From Zhuqueibacter pondensis (GTDB lineage: Bacteria > Zhuqueibacterota > Zhuqueibacteria > Zhuqueibacterales > Zhuqueibacteraceae), in assembly GCA_034505955.1 (NCBI GenBank), contig JAPDQK010000002.1:62001-126000 (forward strand): a stretch of 64,000 nucleotides of DNA. The letters run 5' to 3'. Positions 59,740 to 64,000 of this stretch are shown piece after piece. Each line of letters begins with the position of its first letter. The stretch's first letter is position 1. The notes beneath the pieces are model-generated. The model saw only the letters and a list, made by a program, of their open reading frames with translations. It had not been told where the DNA came from and did not search any database. The position numbers and the translations under genes are program-made.

Positions 59740-61105
59740 TGTTTTCCCTCCATATTTCCGCAAAAGTTTTCGCTGCCAATTTCGGAATACGCCTGCGCCG
59801 GCTGCGGCCCAAGATAAACGCCAATGGCTGACCGAGCCGTAGTAGGCGGTGCATCATGCGCAAGCGCCAGCGCGCCGTCATCATCCACGCATACACGCGC
59901 ATGCCCAAACGCCACAAAATATTCTGTCTGGCCATGCGCACGGCTTCGGCGCGATTTTCCAACAGCAGGTGCTCGAGATCAATCTGCACCGGGCAAACAT
60001 CATTACAGGCGCCGCATAATGACGAAGCATAGGAGAGATGTTGGTACTCTGGCAGGCCATTATAATGCGGCGTAATGACGGCGCCAATCGGGCCCTGGTA
60101 AGTGACGTTATAAGCATGTCCGCCGATGATGCGAAAAACCGGACACACGTTCAGGCAGGCGCCACAACGAATGCAGCGCAAGGTCTGACGCAAATCCGGA
60201 CGGCCATAAATCTGAGAGCGACCATTGTCCAGAAGAATCACGTGCATCTCTTCCGGACCGTCATCTTCGGCATTTCGGCGCGGGCCGAAGACGATGGAGT
60301 TGTAACAACTGACCTCTTGACCGGTGCCGCTGGTCGCAAGCAAAGGTAAAAACAGGCTGAGGTCTGTGATGCGAGGAATTACCTTTTCGATGCCGGCAAC
60401 CACAATGTGAATTTTCGGACAGGACATGGTTAACCGGCCATTGCCTTCATTTTCGGTCATGACGATGGCACCACAGTCTGCGAGGAGAAAATTGGCGCCG
60501 GTGATGCCGATGTCTGCCGTGACATAATCCTGCCGCAAATAGCGACGCGCGACCATGGTCAACTCTTCAGCACTGTCCGTGGGAGGTGCCTTTAGTTTCT
60601 CCTGGAAGAGTTGGCTGATCTCGGCTTTGGATTTGTGCATCGCCGGTGTGACGATGTGATAGGGTTTTTCCCCGGCCAGTTGCACAATCAGTTCACCAAG
60701 ATCACTTTCGCGCACTTCAATTCCAGCCGCCGCCAGGGCCTCGTTGAGATGAATTTCCTCGGTGGTCATCGACTTGGATTTGACGATCTTTTTGGCACTT
60801 TTTTGTTGTGCCAATTTCAAGACATAGTCCGTCGCCTCGCCCGCGCTTGCCGCCCAGAAAATTTTTCCACCCCGCGCGGTAAACTTTTCTTCAAATTGCT
60901 CGAGCAGCTCTGCCAGCTTCCCCAACGCATGATTTTTTACCTCAGTGGCAAGGCTCCTTGCTGTCTGCCAGTCAATGAATTGATTGGCCTTGGTGGCCAT
61001 CACCGCGGTCTCGTAAGTGGCAATGGCTTTGGCGATTTTCAAGCGATGATCGTCATCGTTCGCCTTGATGGCAGAACGGGAGCGGAAATGGGAAAATTCA
61101 GACAT
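59732..61105 (-). CDS. lutB: LutB-type Fe-S protein of lactate utilisation
   Basis: 457 residues from ATG 61105 (AAGGAA 7 bases upstream). The LUD domain in the first 300 residues (KSMTTEEIHLNEALAAAGIE, VRESDLGELIVQLAGEKPYH, GITGANFLLADCGAIVMTEN) is followed by two ferredoxin-like sites (CIRCGACLNVCPVFRI, CGACNDVCPVQIDL) and a C-terminal helix region. It resembles iron-sulfur subunit LutB. Probably transfers electrons from lactate or a related 2-hydroxyacid. The LutA role may be taken by a gene elsewhere. Confidence 0.93.
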   Translation of the reverse strand: MSEFSHFRSRSAIKANDDDHRLKIAKAIATYETAVMATKANQFIDWQTARSLATEVKNHALGKLAELLEQFEEKFTARGGKIFWAASAGEATDYVLKLAQQKSAKKIVKSKSMTTEEIHLNEALAAAGIEVRESDLGELIVQLAGEKPYHIVTPAMHKSKAEISQLFQEKLKAPPTDSAEELTMVARRYLRQDYVTADIGITGANFLLADCGAIVMTENEGNGRLTMSCPKIHIVVAGIEKVIPRITDLSLFLPLLATSGTGQEVSCYNSIVFGPRRNAEDDGPEEMHVILLDNGRSQIYGRPDLRQTLRCIRCGACLNVCPVFRIIGGHAYNVTYQGPIGAVITPHYNGLPEYQHLSYASSLCGACNDVCPVQIDLEHLLLENRAEAVRMARQNILWRLGMRVYAWMMTARWRLRMMHRLLRLGQPLAFILGRSRRRRIPKLAAKTFAEIWRENNE

Positions 61106-61309
61106 GGGAATTCCTTTTCGGTGCCAGGATCTGTTTGATGATAAAGTTATCATTCCAAAGTCAGATTGTCAAATGATTTTATTGCAGATTCGTAATGCCT
61201 CAGATGCATGCGAGCCCTGGCCTGCGGCAGGCTGGGCAGGCATAACAGGGTGGGGTGTACGATTCACCAATGACATAACTGAAGGATTACAAAATTCATG
61301 AAATTCCAG

Positions 61310-61338
61310 TTGACAATTAGGCTGCGATTTCGTATATA
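61310..61338 (+). promoter_or_regulatory. Probable promoter of comM
   Basis: TTGACA (61310-61315), 17-bp spacer, TATATA (61333-61338), about 40 bp before the comM ATG. A TATAAA shifted by two bases is equally possible. Confidence 0.5.
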
Positions 61339-61379
61339 AACCACACAAACGGAATTGAATCTCAACCAGCGGGGGAGCG

Positions 61380-62921
61380 ATGCTCTCAAAAGTTCTCAGT
61401 GCTGCGATTTTGGGCATTGATGCCTATATCGTCACAGTGGAAACGCACTTGGAAGGGCAGCTTCCGGCGATTGCGACGGTCGGCTTGCCAGATGGCGCGG
61501 TCCGGGAATCTCGAGAACGAATCAATGCCGCCATCAAGAATTCCGGCTTCCCATTTCCGCAAAAACGCATTACGATTAATCTGGCGCCGGCCGACGTTAA
61601 GAAAGAAGGCTCGGGATTTGATTTGCCCATGGCGATCGGCATTCTTGCCGCAGCCGGAACCGTCCAGCCACAACTACTCGAGCAATATCTGATTCTCGGG
61701 GAGTTGTCATTGGACGGTTCTTTGCAGCCGATTCGCGGTGCGCTGCCGATTGCGCTGGCCGTGCGTGAGCAGAAAAAACGCGGCATCATTCTACCGAAGG
61801 AAAATGCCAGAGAGGCGGCCATGGCCGCCGGCCTGGATGTCCGCGCTGCCACTACCTTGCGCGAGACCGTGGAGTTCCTGAATGGAACCGCCGATTTGCC
61901 GGTTTTCGCTCTCGACATGCATGAGGTGTTTTCGGTCGCGCGTCATTATACGATCGATCTGAACGACGTGCGCGGACAGGAGCATGTCAAACGCGCCATG
62001 GAAGTGGCAGCCGCTGGCGGACACAACCTGATCATGATCGGCCCGCCGGGATCGGGGAAAACCATGTTGGCAAAGCGCTTTCCGACGATTTTGCCTGATC
62101 TCACGCTCGACGAGGCACTGGAAACCACCAAGATTCATTCCGTGGCCGGCGTGCTGCCGCCCGACACCGCGCTGGTTGCCACCCGCCCGTTTCGTGCGCC
62201 GCATCACACCGCCAGTTATGCCGGGCTGATTGGCGGCGGACAGGTTCCGCGCCCGGGCGAAGTCAGTCTCGCGCACAATGGCGTGCTGTTTCTCGACGAG
62301 CTGCCGGAATTTGAAAAAAATGTGCTGGAAGTGCTGCGCCAGCCGATGGAAGACGGGCAGGTCACCATCTCACGTGCAATGTTGTCGCTCACCTATCCGG
62401 CGGAATTCATGCTGGTGGCTGCGATGAACCCGTGCCCGTGCGGCTATGCGACGGATCCGGCCAACAAATGCTCGTGCACCCCGCTGCAAATCCAGAAGTA
62501 TCTTGCCAGAATTTCCGGGCCGCTTTTGGATCGCATCGATATTCACATCGAGGTGCCGGCCGTCAAATACAAAGAGTTGGCCGGAGAACCAACGGGCGAA
62601 CCGTCAGCGCAAATCCGCCAGAGAGTCGAAACGGCGCGCATGGTGCAATTGGCGCGCTTTCGTGGCCGCAAAAAGCTTTTCTGCAACGCGCGCATGGAAT
62701 CGAAAGACATTCGCGAGTTCTGCAGGATCGACAGCCGCGGCGAGGAACTCCTGCGCATGGCGATCACTCGTCTCGGCCTGTCGGCAAGAGCGTATGATCG
62801 CATTCTCAAAGTTGCGCGCACCATCGCCGATCTCGAGGGCAGCGCCGATATTCGACCGGAATTCATCAGTGAGGCGATCCAATATCGTTCCCTGGATCGC
62901 AGTTTGGGCATGACCATTTAG
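61380..62921 (+). CDS. comM: ComM/YifB-family Mg-chelatase-like AAA+ ATPase
   Basis: 513 residues. N-terminal Lon-like domain (HLEGQLPAIATVGLPDGAVR, ESRERINAAIKNSGFPFPQK), Walker A IGPPGSGKTMLAKRFPTILP, GVLPPDTALVATRPFRAPHH, Walker B GVLFLDELPEFEKNVLEVLR, MNPCPCGYATDPANKCSCTP with conserved Cys, and DRIDIHIEVPAVKYKEL. ComM is a helicase-like motor for branch migration in natural transformation; in other bacteria the role is less clear. Promoter and start are well supported. Confidence 0.96.
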   Translation: MLSKVLSAAILGIDAYIVTVETHLEGQLPAIATVGLPDGAVRESRERINAAIKNSGFPFPQKRITINLAPADVKKEGSGFDLPMAIGILAAAGTVQPQLLEQYLILGELSLDGSLQPIRGALPIALAVREQKKRGIILPKENAREAAMAAGLDVRAATTLRETVEFLNGTADLPVFALDMHEVFSVARHYTIDLNDVRGQEHVKRAMEVAAAGGHNLIMIGPPGSGKTMLAKRFPTILPDLTLDEALETTKIHSVAGVLPPDTALVATRPFRAPHHTASYAGLIGGGQVPRPGEVSLAHNGVLFLDELPEFEKNVLEVLRQPMEDGQVTISRAMLSLTYPAEFMLVAAMNPCPCGYATDPANKCSCTPLQIQKYLARISGPLLDRIDIHIEVPAVKYKELAGEPTGEPSAQIRQRVETARMVQLARFRGRKKLFCNARMESKDIREFCRIDSRGEELLRMAITRLGLSARAYDRILKVARTIADLEGSADIRPEFISEAIQYRSLDRSLGMTI

Positions 62922-62949
62922 ACTTTGCACCGCAACCCGACTTTTTTGT

Positions 62950-63324
62950 ATGACAAACAACCTTTCCGAATATTTGCACTATTATATTCTTTTGTCGCTC
63001 TTTGCGCTGCTGTTTGTTTTGCAGATCTGGGCCATGCTCAAAATCAAATTGATGCTTCAGCATGTGCTGGCCATCTACAAACGCATGCAGAAAATGGTGA
63101 TCAGCCCGGACACCGGCCCGGCGGCACAAGGCGACCTGCAACCTTCTCTCAAAGTTGGCGTACATTATAAACGGGTCTGTGAGTGCTGCCGGCACCGCGA
63201 GACTTTTCTCGAGGCTTCCGCCGGCAGTGTGTTCTTCTACCAATGCGGTTTGAGCAAACAAATGATTGAATTGGACGATTTCTGTTCCAGATTTGAGTTT
63301 GATCCTCAACGCGTGCAGATTTGA
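62950..63324 (+). CDS. Small membrane protein with a Cys motif in the soluble part
   Basis: 124 residues. The N-terminal membrane helix (YILLSLFALLFVLQIWAMLK) is followed by a basic helix (MLQHVLAIYKRMQKMVISPD), and a C-terminal domain with CECCRHRETFLEASAGSVFF and YQCGLSK (Cys-x2-Cys plus further Cys). A zinc site is plausible. It is 28 bp after comM, on the same strand. No family recognised. Confidence 0.65.
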   Translation: MTNNLSEYLHYYILLSLFALLFVLQIWAMLKIKLMLQHVLAIYKRMQKMVISPDTGPAAQGDLQPSLKVGVHYKRVCECCRHRETFLEASAGSVFFYQCGLSKQMIELDDFCSRFEFDPQRVQI

Positions 63325-63427
63325 TCCTTGATTTCCGAGGTTGGATTCTGGTTGCTGATTTCAACAAGAGGATCGGAGATCAGGGATCGAAAATGTTTTT
63401 TCAAATTATTGATGAAGAGATTCGCTT

Positions 63428-63811
63428 ATGCCAAACTATTTGACGCTTTCAGTCCGTCAGGAGGGCGAGGTGACGATTGTGGAGGTGCTGGTTCGCCGGA
63501 TTTATTTGAAAGTGGTGGAGGAGTTTCGCGAGGAGATCAATGATATTCTGGCCACTACCCATGGCCCGGTCTTGTTGGATTTGGGGAAAGTCAGTGTGAT
63601 GAACAGCGCGGGATTGGGGGTCATCATTGCCGCGCACGATTACATGCAGAAGCAGCAACGCCAGTTTCTCGTCGCCAATCTCCAACCCTTGATGCAGGAG
63701 ATTTTCAATCGCATGCAACTCGGAACGCTGATTACCACCGTGGCCTCGGTCACCGAGGGCTTGCAAAAATTGCAGGAAGCCCCACAGGAATCTCCAGTTT
63801 CGTTGACGTAA
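63428..63811 (+). CDS. STAS-domain anti-sigma-factor-antagonist-like protein
   Basis: 127 residues, one STAS domain: VRQEGEVTIVEVLVRRIYLK, DILATTHGPVLLDLGKVSVM, NSAGLGVIIAAHDYMQKQQR. The Ser in MNSAGLG fits the phosphorylation site of SpoIIAA-like proteins. It would act in a partner-switching pathway; no kinase or phosphatase is in the window. GAAGAG lies before the ATG. Confidence 0.92.
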   Translation: MPNYLTLSVRQEGEVTIVEVLVRRIYLKVVEEFREEINDILATTHGPVLLDLGKVSVMNSAGLGVIIAAHDYMQKQQRQFLVANLQPLMQEIFNRMQLGTLITTVASVTEGLQKLQEAPQESPVSLT

Positions 63812-63845
63812 TCATTCCCCATGATCGACGGGTGAGACTCGGAAT

Positions 63846-64000
63846 TTAAACATAGATTGTCCAGGCAAGGAAAAGCAATCTCTTGATCTTGCTGAAAAAG
63901 ATTGCCTGCGTAGTAGGCGGCACAACCAGCGCCGGCGCATTGCCAGCCAATCCCAAACGATCCACCTCGACTCCCCGTGCCCTCATCGTGAAGTTTTTTG
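63846..64000 (-). CDS. Possible partial gene at the right edge
   Basis: A minus-strand frame enters from the right edge and ends at TAA (63846-63848); the visible 51 codons end IKRLLFLAWTIYV. Composition is compatible with a gene but another frame through the same DNA is also open, so the call is weak. No other evidence. Confidence 0.3.
   Translation of the reverse strand, partial: KNFTMRARGVEVDRLGLAGNAPALVVPPTTQAIFFSKIKRLLFLAWTIYV

Overview
The window is a chromosomal stretch of a Gram-negative, respiring bacterium with moderate GC. The gene content fits the FCB side of the tree (candidate division KSB1, Calditrichota-like lineages). The indications are a secreted protein ending in a FlgD/type-IX-type C-terminal domain, a CarboxypepD-fused TonB receptor, many outer-membrane barrels, alternative complex III feeding a caa3 oxidase, and 2-oxoacid:ferredoxin oxidoreductase. 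The phylum assignment is inference from gene content; no 16S gene is present.

Layout. 1-4.9 kb: a minus-strand run of exported proteins, three of which carry a CxxC...CxxC zinc ribbon directly after the signal peptide, beside two glycine-zipper proteins. 5.4-9.3 kb: a Uma2 nuclease-fold gene, then a lipoprotein plus TonB-receptor operon with a sigma70-like promoter, and tRNA-Ala. 9.3-16 kb: coiled-coil envelope proteins, a multi-hairpin intergenic region, a Cys-rich protein, an M14-type peptidase with a changed zinc motif, and tRNA-Leu. 16.5-23.4 kb: a UvrD/Rep helicase, then korDABC followed by a membrane-anchored HdrD-like Fe-S protein. 24-31.8 kb: a T9SS/FlgD-tail protein; an overlapping set eutN (microcompartment vertex), deoC (with an encapsulation-peptide-like N terminus and a CxxCxxCxxC motif) and a penicillin-binding lipoprotein; DUF4097 and FecR proteins; and two related barrels, one fused to a transglutaminase-like domain. 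32-40.4 kb (plus strand): small regulatory and zinc-ribbon genes, an OmpR/HK pair, small enzymes, DUF486, DUF2293 and a RelB/YafQ-type toxin-antitoxin pair. 40.5-46.1 kb: a CHASE2-sigma54 activator, a PIN toxin with its antitoxin, a TPR protein, and a degraded patch holding pseudogene remnants and nested palindromic elements. 46.1-58.9 kb: one long respiratory operon, actABCDEF, a small membrane protein, SCO, then coxBAC and subunit IV. 59-64 kb: lutB-lutC, comM, a small membrane protein, a STAS protein and a possible partial gene.

How the parts fit. The kor cluster, HdrD-like protein and LutBC would deliver electrons from 2-oxoacids and lactate-type substrates to ferredoxin or quinone. Alternative complex III would oxidise quinol and the caa3 oxidase would reduce oxygen, with SCO loading CuA. 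Intergenic DNA is rich in short palindromic elements: a TTAA-ended MITE-like family, a family carrying CCTACGG[A/G]CG[C/T]AG, hairpin pairs, and GCGGATTG palindromes.
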